Origin: Myxococcales bacterium
GTDB lineage: Bacteria; Myxococcota; Polyangia; Polyangiales; Polyangiaceae
DNA: 38,452 nucleotides
Direction: 5' to 3'
Assembly (NCBI GenBank): GCA_003151595.1
Contig: PLXW01000173.1
Coordinates: 1 to 38,452, forward strand
Shown: one piece after another, positions 1 through 10,400 of the stretch
Position numbering within the stretch: position 1 is the stretch's first letter
Layout: each line of letters starts with the position of its first letter
Program-made: the position numbers and the translations under genes
Notes under the pieces: model-generated
Told to the model about the DNA's origin: nothing
Seen by the model: the letters and a program-made list of their open reading frames with translations, nothing else
Databases searched by the model: none

Positions 1-2
1 TC

Positions 3-1469
3 GCGACGACGGAGGTGCACAAGGTCCCGGTCACGATCCTCTCGCGCTGCCAGCGCTACGACTTCAAGCTGATCGCCACGCAGGTGATCGCCAAGCGCCT
101 GCGCGAAGTGCTCGTGCTGGAGAAGCTCGAGGCGGACGACGCCGCGGTGGCTGTGCTCGCGCGCGAAGCGGCGGGCTCGATGCGCGACGCGATGAGCCTG
201 CTCGATCAGGTGATCGCGTACGGCGGCGGGAAGCTCACGGCGGAAGACGTGGCGCGCGTCCTCGGCGTGGCCGACCGCGCGATCCTTCACGAGCTGGCGA
301 GCGCGCTCGTCGCGGGGGACGCGGCGGCGGCGCTTAAGGTCGTCGATCGGATCGCGCAGCAAGGGTTCGATCTGGTGCACGTCGCCAAGGACGTGCTCGC
401 GCATCTGCGGAACCTCGTCGTGGCGAAGGTCTGCGGCGAAGCGCACGATCGCGAGCTGCTCGATCTCGCGGATGAAGAAGTGGCCGACGTTCGCGCGCTC
501 GCCGTGAAGGCCGACGCCGACGACTTGCAGCGGCTTTTTCAGGGGTTTTCGCGATCGTTCGACGAGATCGCGCGGAGCGGGCAGCCGAAGACGGCGCTGG
601 AGATGACGCTCGTGCGCCTGGCCCGAAGGCCGGCGCTCTTGCCGCTCGACGAGCTTCTGTCACGCCTCGGCGATCTCGAGCGACGGCTGGCGACGGGCGC
701 GGCTCCTCCCACGCCGGCAGGGCGCGGAGGATCCGGCGATCCGTCGCGCGGTCGCGGCGCGCAGATGAGCGCGCCGGATCGCGGACCGCCCGCGATGTTC
801 GCACCGGGAGCGCAGCGGGAGCCGCCGCCCCCATCGCCCGAGGGGCCGACGATCTCCGCGCCGCGCGGATCGCAGCCGACGTCGCAGACCACGTCGCAGT
901 CGCGCGGGTCGCTCGCGTTGGCCGAGCCCGACGCGCGCCCGAGCGCGCCCCCGGTGCCGCAAGCGCCGCCCCCTCCCCCTCTTTCGCTTCCCAAGCCGAT
1001 CGTCGAAGCGGTCTCTCCGCCGTCTGCCCCCTCGCAGGCCTCGCAGTCTTCCCCGCGCATCGAGCGCCCGGCGAACCTCGACGAGTGGCGCACGATCCTC
1101 GCGCGCGTCCGCGCCGTGATGCCCGCCGCGGCGTCGATCTACGAGCACGGCGTGCCGATCGAAGTGACCGCGGCGCGCGTGCTCGTCGGCTACCAGAGCG
1201 AGTCGTTCGAAGGGGCGCGCGCGAGCGAGCCCGAAGCGTTCGATCTCTTGCAGCGCGAAGCCCGCGCGCACTTCGGCGCAGACACGAAGGTCGCCCTCGA
1301 CCTCTCCGCGCGCCCCGGCGCCACCGTCGCTGCCATCGATGCCGCCGAGCGCAAAGAGCAGCTCGCCAAGGCGCGCGCGGCCGCCTCGGCCCACCCGCTC
1401 GTGCAGAAGGCGATCGCGATCTTCCACGCCGAGCTACGCGAAGTCCGCCTCCCCGGCGGCGACGACTGA
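3..1469 (+). CDS. dnaX: DNA polymerase III subunit gamma/tau (5' end missing)
   Basis: Clamp-loader ATPase subunit that opens and loads the sliding clamp and, as tau, organises the replicase. The gene enters from outside the window; the first complete codon is at base 3 and the true start with the Walker A motif is not visible. The fragment opens with the conserved sensor-1 stretch HKVPVTILSRCQRYDF, followed by the helical AAA+ lid (GSMRDAMSLLDQ) and the clamp-loader collar to about visible residue 230. A Pro/Ser/Arg-rich linker runs from about 235 to 345, then a compact C-terminal domain begins at DEWRTILARVRAVMP. Order dnaX-ybaB-recR downstream is typical and supports the call. I saw no clear slippery sequence for a gamma frameshift in the visible part. 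Identity is firm. Confidence 0.95.
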   Translation, partial: ATTEVHKVPVTILSRCQRYDFKLIATQVIAKRLREVLVLEKLEADDAAVAVLAREAAGSMRDAMSLLDQVIAYGGGKLTAEDVARVLGVADRAILHELASALVAGDAAAALKVVDRIAQQGFDLVHVAKDVLAHLRNLVVAKVCGEAHDRELLDLADEEVADVRALAVKADADDLQRLFQGFSRSFDEIARSGQPKTALEMTLVRLARRPALLPLDELLSRLGDLERRLATGAAPPTPAGRGGSGDPSRGRGAQMSAPDRGPPAMFAPGAQREPPPPSPEGPTISAPRGSQPTSQTTSQSRGSLALAEPDARPSAPPVPQAPPPPPLSLPKPIVEAVSPPSAPSQASQSSPRIERPANLDEWRTILARVRAVMPAAASIYEHGVPIEVTAARVLVGYQSESFEGARASEPEAFDLLQREARAHFGADTKVALDLSARPGATVAAIDAAERKEQLAKARAAASAHPLVQKAIAIFHAELREVRLPGGDD

Positions 1470-1500
1470 CGCAACCCGAGAGAACGAGAGAACACGAGCG

Positions 1501-1821
1501 ATGCAATTCCGCGGCGGAATGAACGAGCTGATGCGCCAGGCAGCGCGCATGCAGCGCAAGATCGAAGAGACGAAGAAGGCGTTCGGCGACAAAGAGATCG
1601 TCGCCACCGCCGTCGGCGACAAGGTGAAGGTCACCGTCACGTTCGGCCGCAAGGTCTCGCGCATCGAGATCGATCCCGAGTTCCTGAAGGCCGAGGGGAT
1701 CGAGCTCGCGCTCGACGCCGTGTGCGCCGCCGTGAACTCGGGCGTCGAGCAGGCCGACAAGGCGATGGAAGCCGAGGTCGAGAAGATCACCGGCGGCGTG
1801 AAGATTCCGGGCGTCGTCTAG
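1501..1821 (+). CDS. YbaB/EbfC family nucleoid-associated protein
   Basis: Small DNA-binding protein of 106 residues, the usual size for the YbaB/EbfC family, which forms dimers that bind DNA and associate with the nucleoid. The N-terminal part is a Met/Gln/Lys-rich helix (NELMRQAARMQRKIEETK), followed by a short beta region with VKVTVTFGRKVSRIEIDPE and a C-terminal helix ending in the family-typical ITGGVKIPG. It starts 31 bases after dnaX; the ATG at 1501 begins the conserved N-terminal helix, although the ribosome binding site is weak. Position between dnaX and recR is the conserved bacterial arrangement and suggests cotranscription. Confidence 0.93.
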   Translation: MQFRGGMNELMRQAARMQRKIEETKKAFGDKEIVATAVGDKVKVTVTFGRKVSRIEIDPEFLKAEGIELALDAVCAAVNSGVEQADKAMEAEVEKITGGVKIPGVV

Positions 1822-1869
1822 GCCCCAGGCGTGTCGTCGAAGACGCTCTGCCGCAACTGAGAAGCCCCT

Positions 1870-2481
1870 TTGCTCTCGCGAAAGCTCGAACGAACGATCT
1901 CGCTCCTGTCTCGCTTGCCCGGCGTGGGCGAGAAGACGGCGCAGCGTTACGTGCTCTTCCTGCTGACGTCGAGCGAGTCGCTCTCGCGCGATCTCGGCGC
2001 GGAGCTGGCGCAGCTGCACGACGTGCTCCGCCCGTGCGAGCGGTGCGGGAACATCGCCGAGCTGGAAAACCCGGGCGACCACGCGATCTGTGCAATTTGC
2101 ACCGATTCGAAGCGCGACGACCACTTGCTGTGCGTCGTGGGGCGCGTCCACGACTTGCTCGCCATCGAGCGCGCGGGATCCATGCGCGGGCGGTACTACG
2201 TGCTGGGCAAGCTCCTCTCGCCGCTCGAAGGGGTGGGGCCCGAGGAGCTCCCGATCGGCAAGCTCGTCGATCGCGTGAAGAAGGAAGGGGTCACCGAAGT
2301 GATCGTGGCGACGCCGCCCAGCGTCGACGGCGAAGCGACGGCGCTCCTCCTGAAGCGTGAGCTCGGCGCGCTGGGCGTCACGCTCTCGCGGATCGCCAGT
2401 GGCGTCCCGCACGGAGGCGATCTCGAGTTCGCCGATCCGATCACGATGGGGCGCGCGCTCTCCGGGCGTCAGCGCTTGTGA
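1870..2481 (+). CDS. recR: Recombination mediator protein RecR
   Basis: Recombination mediator that acts with RecO/RecF to help load RecA on single-stranded DNA gaps. The 203-residue product has the family order: an N-terminal helix-hairpin-helix (LSRLPGVGEKTAQRYVLFLL), a four-Cys zinc finger (CERC and CAIC, about residues 56-77), a Toprim domain beginning LLCVVGRVHDLLAIER, and the C-terminal VIVATPPSVDGEATALLL segment. The start is a TTG at 1870; an in-frame TGA at 1858-1860 rules out a longer protein and no ATG lies near the conserved N-terminus. Length matches RecR (about 200). It follows ybaB by 48 bases on the same strand. Confidence 0.95.
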   Translation: MLSRKLERTISLLSRLPGVGEKTAQRYVLFLLTSSESLSRDLGAELAQLHDVLRPCERCGNIAELENPGDHAICAICTDSKRDDHLLCVVGRVHDLLAIERAGSMRGRYYVLGKLLSPLEGVGPEELPIGKLVDRVKKEGVTEVIVATPPSVDGEATALLLKRELGALGVTLSRIASGVPHGGDLEFADPITMGRALSGRQRL

Positions 2482-2497
2482 ACGACAATACGACGGA

Positions 2498-2515
2498 GCC
2501 GGGCCGGGACCCGGC
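2498..2515 (+). other. GC-rich hairpin between recR and ridA
   Basis: A perfect 6-bp inverted repeat, GCCGGG and CCCGGC around a 6-base loop, lies in the 61-base gap after recR. No T-tract follows, so it may be a weak transcription-end or mRNA-stability element rather than an intrinsic terminator. Chance occurrence in GC-rich DNA is possible. Confidence 0.3.
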
Positions 2516-2542
2516 GACCCACTAGACCAGGAGATCCTCGCC

Positions 2543-2923
2543 ATGAAGCAGCCCGTCTCGACCCCCAACGCGCCCGCCGCCATCGGTCCTTACTCGCAAG
2601 CCATCAAGGCCGGCGGAATGGTCTTTCTCAGCGGGCAGATTCCGCTCGATCCGGCGACCGGCCAGATGATCGAAGGGGACATCGCGGCGCAGACCGAGCG
2701 CGTGATGAAGAACCTCGGCGCGGTGCTCGAAGCGGCGGGATCGTCGTTCGACGACGTGGTGCGGACGACGATCTTCCTCACGAGCCTCGGCGACTTCCAG
2801 GTCGTGAACGAGACGTACGGGCGTTACTTCAAAGGCGTGCCGCCGGCGCGGGCCACCGTGCAAGTCGCGGCGCTACCGCGCGGGTCGAAGGTCGAGATCG
2901 ACGCGATCGCGATCGCGAAGTAA
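2543..2923 (+). CDS. RidA family reactive-intermediate deaminase
   Basis: Cytosolic trimeric enzyme family that hydrolyses reactive enamine/imine intermediates released by PLP enzymes, producing ketoacids and ammonia. The 126-residue product has the full RidA pattern: AIGPYSQAIKAGG near the N-terminus, SGQIPLDPATGQ, FLTSLGDFQVVNETYGRYF, and the C-terminal signature PPARATVQVAALPRGSKVEIDAIA, which includes the conserved Arg that contacts the substrate carboxylate. The ATG at 2543 has a good AGGAGA ribosome binding site a few bases upstream. Just downstream, convergent, lies a PLP-dependent class IV aminotransferase, a kind of enzyme RidA is known to protect, though opposite orientation means they are not in one operon. 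Confidence 0.93.
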   Translation: MKQPVSTPNAPAAIGPYSQAIKAGGMVFLSGQIPLDPATGQMIEGDIAAQTERVMKNLGAVLEAAGSSFDDVVRTTIFLTSLGDFQVVNETYGRYFKGVPPARATVQVAALPRGSKVEIDAIAIAK

Positions 2924-2938
2924 TCGGGCCGAACTCGG

Positions 2939-3823
2939 CTAGGTCCACGGGTCCGCGCCGCCCGCGCCGCAGCGCAGGCGATACGCGCGGTGGATGTCGC
3001 GCGCGACGGCGCCAGGAACACCGGCGCCGACCGGCTTGCCGTCGATGGCGACGACGCTGGCGATCTCGCGGAGGGTCGACGTGAGGAACACCTCGCGCGC
3101 GCGCAGGAGCTCGGCGACCGAGATGCGCGTGACAGACGCCGTCATCCCCAGGGCGCACGCCAGATCGATGACGTGGCCGCAGGTGATGCCGCCGAGGACG
3201 CCTGCGCCCTCGGGCGGAGTGACGAGCACGCCGTCGTCGTCCACGAGGAAGACGTTCGAGGTGGTGGCGTCGCGCACGGTGGCGTCGGTGCCGACGAAGA
3301 TGGCCTCGTCGGCGCCGCGCGCGCGCGCCTCTTCGAGGGCGGCGAGGCTCGTGACGTACGAGAGGAGCTTCGCGCGCGAGGTGCGGCTCCCCTCCGGGAC
3401 GCGGCCCCACGTCAGCGTGACGGCGCGAAGCCCGTCGGCGTAAACGGAGCGCGGCACGGGGGTCCTCGGCTCGACGAGGATGACGCGCGTGGGGTGCTGC
3501 TCGCCGTGGGGGACGAGCGACGTGCGCTCGGCGACGCCGCGCGTGACCGTGACGCGCGCGTACGCATCGCCGAGTCCGGAGGCGGCGATCGCGGAGTCGA
3601 TCTCGCGGGCGATCGTCTCCGCGGGGACCGGGAGCGCGATGCGGAGCGCCGCGCATGATCGCGCGAGGCGGGCCAGGTGCTCGTCGCGCGAGAACGCTCT
3701 TCCGTCGTAGACGCGCAAGGTCTCGAAGACGCCGTCGCCATAGAGAAAGCCGCGATCGAGGACGGAGACGACCGCGCGCTCGGGGGGAACGATCACGCCG
3801 TCGATCGATACGACGCGCGTCAC
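2939..3823 (-). CDS. Class IV PLP-dependent aminotransferase (BCAT / D-amino acid transaminase / aminodeoxychorismate lyase superfamily)
   Basis: PLP-fold type IV enzyme of 294 residues. It has the family opening (IDGVIVPPERAVVSVLDR, then GFLYGDGVFETLRVYDG), the Schiff-base Lys at about residue 152 (TSRAKLLSYVTSL), the cofactor-phosphate region TSNVFLV, and the C-terminal GGITCGHVIDLA. The residue expected to contact the PLP pyridine nitrogen, usually Glu in the EGxxSN signature, appears as Asp (VRDATTSN). The sequence does not decide between branched-chain aminotransferase, D-amino acid transaminase and 4-amino-4-deoxychorismate lyase, so no symbol is given. The GTG start at 3823 overlaps the TGA of the upstream acyltransferase (GTGA), implying translational coupling in the operon headed by the giant TPR gene. 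Confidence 0.88.
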   Translation of the reverse strand: MTRVVSIDGVIVPPERAVVSVLDRGFLYGDGVFETLRVYDGRAFSRDEHLARLARSCAALRIALPVPAETIAREIDSAIAASGLGDAYARVTVTRGVAERTSLVPHGEQHPTRVILVEPRTPVPRSVYADGLRAVTLTWGRVPEGSRTSRAKLLSYVTSLAALEEARARGADEAIFVGTDATVRDATTSNVFLVDDDGVLVTPPEGAGVLGGITCGHVIDLACALGMTASVTRISVAELLRAREVFLTSTLREIASVVAIDGKPVGAGVPGAVARDIHRAYRLRCGAGGADPWT

Positions 3824-4434
3824 GCCGCGGCCTCGAGGTTCGCGCGGGCGATCGCGGTCTCGAGGAGCGCGCGCGCGTCGCCGTCACGCGGATCGATCGG
3901 CGCACCGAGCCTCACCGTCACGCGCGTGAACGGCCACGCCAGCGCGAACCGGTCCCACGCGCGCCCCAGCACGACGCCGCGCGAGACCCCTCCCCCCATC
4001 GGCACCAGCCACGCGCCGGCTGCCCGCGCCGCCGACACCGCCCCCCCCTTCGCCACGCCGTACGGTCCTCGCGGGCCATCGACCGCGAACGCCGCGTCCG
4101 CATCCTCGCGTCGCATGCGTCGCACGAGGGTCGCCAGCGCTCGCGCCCCTCCGCGAGAGCTCGACCCTCGCACCACGCCGAACCCTTGCAGCGACAACGC
4201 GCGCGCTTGCATCGCGCCGTCGCGCGACAAGCTCACCATCACCAGCGTCGGCCGCCGCCGCTTCCACGCCAGGAGCGGCCACTGCGTCCCGTGAAAGAAC
4301 GCCAGCACCCACGGCCGCGAGGACGCGGCATCGAGCTCCAACGCCGGATCGATCACCACGCGAACCCGCAACGTCGCCAGCCAGATGCGCGCGACGATGC
4401 CCAGGAGCACGCCGAGCAACGCGCGCCCGCTCAT
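3820..4434 (-). CDS. DUF374 family lysophospholipid-acyltransferase-like protein
   Basis: Predicted membrane-associated acyltransferase of 204 residues. After an N-terminal hydrophobic stretch (RALLGVLLGIVARIWLATL) it shows the DUF374 pattern: an active-site His in VLAFFHGTQWPLLAW, a basic segment with LVMVSLSRDGAMQARAL, GFGVVRGSSSRGGARAL, and the signature AVDGPRGPYGVAKGG. DUF374 proteins are related to the LPLAT acyltransferases that modify lipid A or lysophospholipids; the exact substrate cannot be read here. The ATG at 4434 is 23 bases after the TPR gene stop; a GTG at 4452 is an in-frame alternative. Its stop overlaps the aminotransferase start. A second, unrelated-looking acyltransferase lies beyond the TPR gene. 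Confidence 0.85.
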   Translation of the reverse strand: MSGRALLGVLLGIVARIWLATLRVRVVIDPALELDAASSRPWVLAFFHGTQWPLLAWKRRRPTLVMVSLSRDGAMQARALSLQGFGVVRGSSSRGGARALATLVRRMRREDADAAFAVDGPRGPYGVAKGGAVSAARAAGAWLVPMGGGVSRGVVLGRAWDRFALAWPFTRVTVRLGAPIDPRDGDARALLETAIARANLEAAA

Positions 4435-4457
4435 GCGTTCACGCCCAGCCACGCAAC

Positions 4458-7400
4458 CTAGCCTTTGAGCTCGCTGAGCATCGCCTTCGCGCGATCGAGC
4501 GACGGCTCGTTCTCGATGGCGCGCTCCAGCATCTGCACGGCCTTCTGCTTGTCGCCCTGCTTCGCGCAGATCTCGCCGAGGTAATAGAACACCTCGCCCT
4601 TCGAGATCCCCACGCTCGGCTCGAGCCGCTGGAGGAGCAGCGCACGGAACGTCTTCTGTGCGCGATCGAGATCGTTCGTCTCGAGCGCGAGCACGCCGAG
4701 GTCTTTCAGGACGCCGACGCTCCCCGGATCGATCTTGAACGCCATGTCGAACTGCGCGAGCGCGATGTCCTTGTCGCCGAGCGACGCCAGGGCGCGCCCC
4801 AGGCGGTGGTGGTAGAGCGAGAGCTCCTTCGTGCGGCGGTTGCCGAACGACGCGATGACCTTCTCCAGCACGTTCGCCGCGTCGCGCGGGCGGCTCGCCG
4901 CCGAGTATGCGTCGCACAAGAGGAGCATGAGATCGCGATCGGTCGGCGTGAGCGCCGTCGCGCGTTCGAGGATCGGAACCGCATCGCCCGGTGCGCCGCG
5001 CTCCTTGAGGTGAATCTCGGCCGCGCGCCGGAGGAGGCGCACTTGATCGGCCACGGGGCCCGACTGCGGAGGGGGCGGGAGGGTCGCCGCCGGCGGAACC
5101 GACGCGCGCCCCGGCGGAGGAATCGAGTGCGACTGCGCAGGAACCGGGAGCTGCGGCGCAGGGGCCGCGTCGGGGTTCGCCGCAGCGACGAGCTCGGCAT
5201 CGCCCACCAGCAGCGCGGCGAGCGCGTCCCACTTCTTCTCGCGTTCGTATAGCGCGCGAAGGTCCTCGCGGACCGCCGCGTTCGCCGGTTGAATCTCGAG
5301 CGCGCGGCGCAGCGCCGCTTCCACGCCCGCCGTATCGCCCAGGTGCTCGCGCGCCTTGGCCAGGCGAATCGCTTCGGAGACGCCGTCCGTCCCGTTCGCG
5401 CCGAGCTCGACGAGCTTCGCCAGCGCCGTCGCCGCGCGATCCCACGCCGCCCGCCCTTCGGACAGGCGCGCCACGGCCTCGAGCGCCTTCCGGTGCGTCG
5501 CCTCGCGCTCCAGGATCGCTTCGTATGCGCCGAGCGCGCGCGGCGTGTCCTTCAGCCGATACTCGTACGTCTCCGCGAGCCGCACGCGAAGCGCCATCTC
5601 GGTCGGTAGATCGCCGCGATCACGCGCGCGATCGATCTGCGACGACAACAGGTCGGCCAGCTCTTCGTCTTGCCCGGTCTTCTCGAGCAACGTCGAGAGC
5701 GCCCGCACGGCGCCTTCGTGCGTCGGCTCCTCTTCCAGGATCGCCCGCAACGTTTCCACGGCATCGCGCGGCGCGCCGAACTTCTCTTCCTGGAGCTGCG
5801 CAAGATCGATCCGATGCTGCGCGCGCTCACTCGAGCTCGCCGACGTCTCGATGAGGAGCTCCAGCAGCTTCGCCAGATCCTTGTCGCGCCCTTCGCGCAA
5901 GTAGAGATCGCGCACGCTCTGCGAGGCCACGCGATCGCTCGGGTCCTGCTCCAGGATCCCTTCGTAGATCTCGATGGCGCGCGGGAGATCGTCGAGCTTC
6001 TCGACGATGACCTTGGCCGCGCGGTGCTGCACGTCGGCCATCTCGCGCGCGTTCTCCAGCTCGGCGAGGCGGAGCAGCAGCAGCGCGACCTCTTTCCAAT
6101 CGCCGGCCGATTCGCGGAGCGTCACGAGCTCGCCGATCGCCCAGCGGTCCCCTTCGTCTTCCGCGAGGAGATCGCGGAGCACGTCTTCGGCGAGCGCCGC
6201 GTCGGCGATCGGTTGGGCCGCGAGCGCGCGCGCTTCACGGAGCAGCTCGCGCTTCGTCGGAAGCTCGGACTCCAGCTTCGCCCGCTGGCGGAGCGTGGCC
6301 ACGAGATCGCGCTCGCGACCGGGCGCGCGCCGCAGCGACTCGATCGATCGCAGCACCTCGAGGTTCTCGGGATCGGCGCCGAGCGCGTGCACGAACGCGT
6401 CTTCTGCCCCCTGCGCGTCGTTCAACCGATCGCGCCGCCACGTCGCCAGGCGCAGCCACAGCTCGCCGCGCGTGCCGGACGACACGTCCTTTGCCTCGCC
6501 CAGCGCGCGATCGAGCGCGTCGGACGCCTTCTTCCAGCCGCCCTCGTTCAGCGGCGCGAGCCGCTCGACCTCGAGGAGCACGTCGACGTCCGTGGGATCG
6601 TCGTGCATCGCCTCTTCGATCACGCGCTGCGCGCGCTGCGCGTCCTTCGCATCGACCTCGAGCACCCGCGCGAGATCCATCCGCGCCCTGGCGCGATCGC
6701 GCGCCGACATCGCGCGCGTCACCCGCCGCGCGTACAACGCCGCAAGCTCTTCAGCCTGCGACAGCTGTCGGTACACCCACTCCAGCGCGTCGAACGCCTC
6801 GTCGAACAGCGCCTCTTCGGAGAGCAGCGCCGTCACCGACTCTCGGCTCGCGACGTGACGCGGATCGCGCTCCAGCGCCTGCCGCAGCGTCGCCAGACCG
6901 CGCGAGCGATCGGCGAACTCGTGAATCTGGATGCTCGCCAGGCGATGGAACAGCTCGGCCTGCGCGTTCGCGTCCGTCTCGATCGCGATCCGCCGCTCGA
7001 GCACTTCGGACAGCGCGCGCGCGTCCTTCAAGCGACCGTAGAGGCGATCGAGCGCCGCGAGGATCGCCGGCGTGTCTCCCGCTTGCTCCGCGGCCTTGGC
7101 GTACGCCTTCGCCGAGCGCGCGTCGTCGCTCAGCTTCTCTTCGGCCACGCGACCGAGGCGCATGTAGAGGTCGGTCGTCACCTGCGCGTCGAACAGGTTC
7201 GCGGCGCGATCGTCGATCGCGTCGGCGTACCGTCCCCACCCGGTGTCGCCGCCGATGCGCGTCGCCAATCGCTCGGCGTCGTCGTGGAGCTTCGCGTCGT
7301 GCGGCTCCTCGGCGAGCGCGCGCAAGATCGCGTCGAGCGCCTTGTCGGCGTTCGCCAGGCGGGACTCGTGCGTCTCGGCCAGCGAGCGCAGCGTCTTCGC

Positions 7401-10400
7401 GCGGTCCGCCGGCTCGGTCTGCGCGCGAAGGCGCATCTCCAAGGCGTCGGCCAGCTCGCTCCACAGCGACGCCGCCCGCAGCACCGGCTCCAGGGCGTCA
7501 GCCGCTTCGAGTCGCAGCTCTTCGCGCTCTTCGCCGATCTTCCGGATCGCCGTCGCCGAGTCGGCGTCGTACTCGCCCGTCAGCACTTCGCGGTACGCCG
7601 CGAGCGCGTGCGCCGGATCTTCCAGCTGCCCCGCGAGCAGCGCGCCGATGCGCTTGGTCAGGAAGCGCTTCGCGCCGACGTCCTGCGCCGACGCCGCCTG
7701 CATCCGCAGGTTCTCGAGCAGCTCGGGCCACTGGCGTTCGTGCGTATAGAGGACGTCGAGGCGCTTCAGCACGTCGCCGATCGCCTGCCGCACGTTGAGC
7801 GCTTCGTTGAGGAGCGCGATCGCTTCTTTGCGATCCTCGAGCCCCGTCTCGTACCGGGTGGCCGCGGCGACTAGGAGCTCGAACTTGAGCCCCTCGTCGT
7901 CCTCGCCGCACAGATCGATGCGTCGTCGATAGAGATCGACCAGGCGCGCCGCGTCGTTCTTCTGCTCGTAGAGCGGGATCAGGTTGTCGAGCGTGAACGT
8001 GCTCGCCGGCTCGAGCTCGAGGGCGCGCTCGTAGGCGTCGATCGCCCCTTGCAGGTCGTCGAGCATGTCGCGCTTCGCTTCGCCGACGCGCCGCCACGTG
8101 CTCGCGCGATCTTCGTCGGACGAGAGCAGCTCCGCCTTCTTCACGAGCACGCGCACCAGCGCGACCCAGTCGGAGAGGAGCGTCGCCAAGGAGTCCATCT
8201 CTTCGAGCGGCTCGATGTCGGTCTCGTCCTGCTTGAACAGGCGGTCCCACGCTTCGAGCGCGCGCCGCGGGTCGTCGCGGCGCTTGTCGTGCACGCGCGC
8301 CAGCGCGCCGAGGAGCTCTTTCTGTCCAATCCCCTCGGTCTTCCCGATCCCCTGCTCGTACGTGTCGGCCAGCGCGTCCCAGCGCTTCGTGACCTCGGCG
8401 AGCCTGTCGAGCTCTCCGCGCGTTTCGCCGTCGTCCGGGTCGAGCACGAACGCGGTACGCACCGCATCGAAGGCGCGCCCCGGGTCGTTGCCACGCGTCT
8501 CGTGCAGCTTCGACGTCTCGCGGAGGATCGTCACCTTCTCGGACACGTCTTCCGTGATCGCCAGCCGCTCGTCGTTCAGCGAGACGAGCTTCTGCCAATC
8601 GTCGGCGCGCTCGTACAGCGGACGCAGGATCTCGACGAGCCTCGCCTTGTGCTCGCCGCGCGCGAGGATCGCTTCGAGGGCCAGAACAGCTTGTTTTCCC
8701 GCGTCGGCAGGCGGCGCGGTCAAGTCGGTCGCCGCCTGGTACTCGTCGATGGCCCCCTTCGGATCGTCGAGCTTGTGCTCGAGGAGCCGCCCGAGCTCGA
8801 GGCGGAGCTTCGCTTCGTCGTCGGGGAGCGCGCTCTGCTCGGCGCGCCTCCGCGTGAGATCCGCCAGCTCGCGCCAGCGCTCACGACGCGCATACAGACG
8901 CGACAGCGCCTCCAGCGAGTGCTGGTCCGACTCGTCGACTTCGAGCGACGCGCGGTACGTGTCGATCGCCTTGTCGTCGTCGGCGAGCTCGACCTCTTCG
9001 AGGAGCGCGATCGTGTGGAGCGTCGTCATGCGCTCCTTCGGATCGTCACGCCACTCCAGCGCCTCGCGGTACAGCGCGACGCGCTCCGCCGGTCGCTTCG
9101 CCTCGCGCAGCAGGCGGTCGATGGCCTCGAACGTTCCGTTGCTCTCTTCGGGCGCGAAGGCGTGCGCGCGCCGGTAGAAATGCAGCGCGCGATCGATCTG
9201 CGTGAGCGCCTCGAACAGCTCACCGGTGCGCTTCGAGAGGCGCGCGGTCGCCGGCTCGTCGCTCGTCACCTTCTCCAGCTCGGCGGCGAAGATCTCCGCC
9301 AGCCGCGCTTCGGCGTTCGCCACGCGCGCCAGTCGCTCCAGCTCGGCCCACGTGACCTCGTCGGTCACGTCTTCGGCCAGCAGCTTCGCGGTCGTGTCGA
9401 GCGCGGCGCGGTAGTCCTCGCCTTGCTCCTCGTGGAGCTTGGACAGGCGGCGCAGCAGCTCGCGTCGCTCTTCGGGATCCTCGCTCACCGCGAGGCGTGC
9501 TTCGAGCGTCGTCATCACGCGGCGCCAGTCGAGCCGCGCGAGGTAGACCCCTTCAAGCATCTCGGCGGCCTGCGCCGAGTGCGGGCGGTCGCCCATCAAG
9601 GCCTCGAGCGCTTCGACCGTCGGCGCGTGATTTCCCGACACCTTGAGCGCGGCGTCGTACTGCGCGAACGCCTCGTCGAAGTTCGTGAGCCGCTTCTCGT
9701 GAACGCGACCCAGCGCGAAATGGAGATCGGCCTTGCGTGCGTCGTCCTTCGTCGCGCCGAGCTCGCGTTCGTGGAGGGCGACGAGATCGTCCCATCGCGA
9801 CGCGTCGGCGTAGAGCCGCTCGAGCGCGCTGATCGCTGCGGGGTCGAGCGTGATCGAGAGAATCGTCTCGTACGTCTCGGTCGCCGCGCGCGGCTCACGC
9901 ATCGTCTCGTCCGAGAGGCGCGCTTGCTTGAAGAGGATGGCCTTGCGATCGTCGTCCGTGGCGGCGACGTCGGCGCGCTTCTTCAGGATGTCGAGCAACG
10001 CCGGCGCGTCCTTCGCCTCTTCGTAGATCGACTCCAGCGCCTCGAGCGCGCGCTTCTCGTCGCCGCGCTGCTCGAGCGCCTTCACGTAGTAATCGCGCGC
10101 TAGCGCCGCGTCGGCGAGCTTGGTGCGCGCGAGCCCGGCGACCTTCAAGGTCACCTCGAGCTGCGCGTCGCTGTCGGCGATCTCCGGGATCACCCCCTTC
10201 AAGAGCGCAACGAGCGCCGCATAGTCGGCGGTCGCTTCCGTGATCCGCTCCGCGTGCGCCAGCCACTCGCCGAACGCCGGACCCGACGCCGCTTCACGCG
10301 CGCCGCGCGCCGCATACCCCCATGCCCTCGGCGCGTCGTGCAGCGGCCCTTCGGCCACCTTCACGGCGTGCGCGAGCACGGCGAGCTTCGACTCCGAGTC

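Noticed and set aside
334..2583. 749-codon minus-strand frame opposite dnaX-ybaB-recR
   Set aside because: Arg-rich composition with no recognisable domain, and three well-conserved plus-strand genes occupy the same bases.
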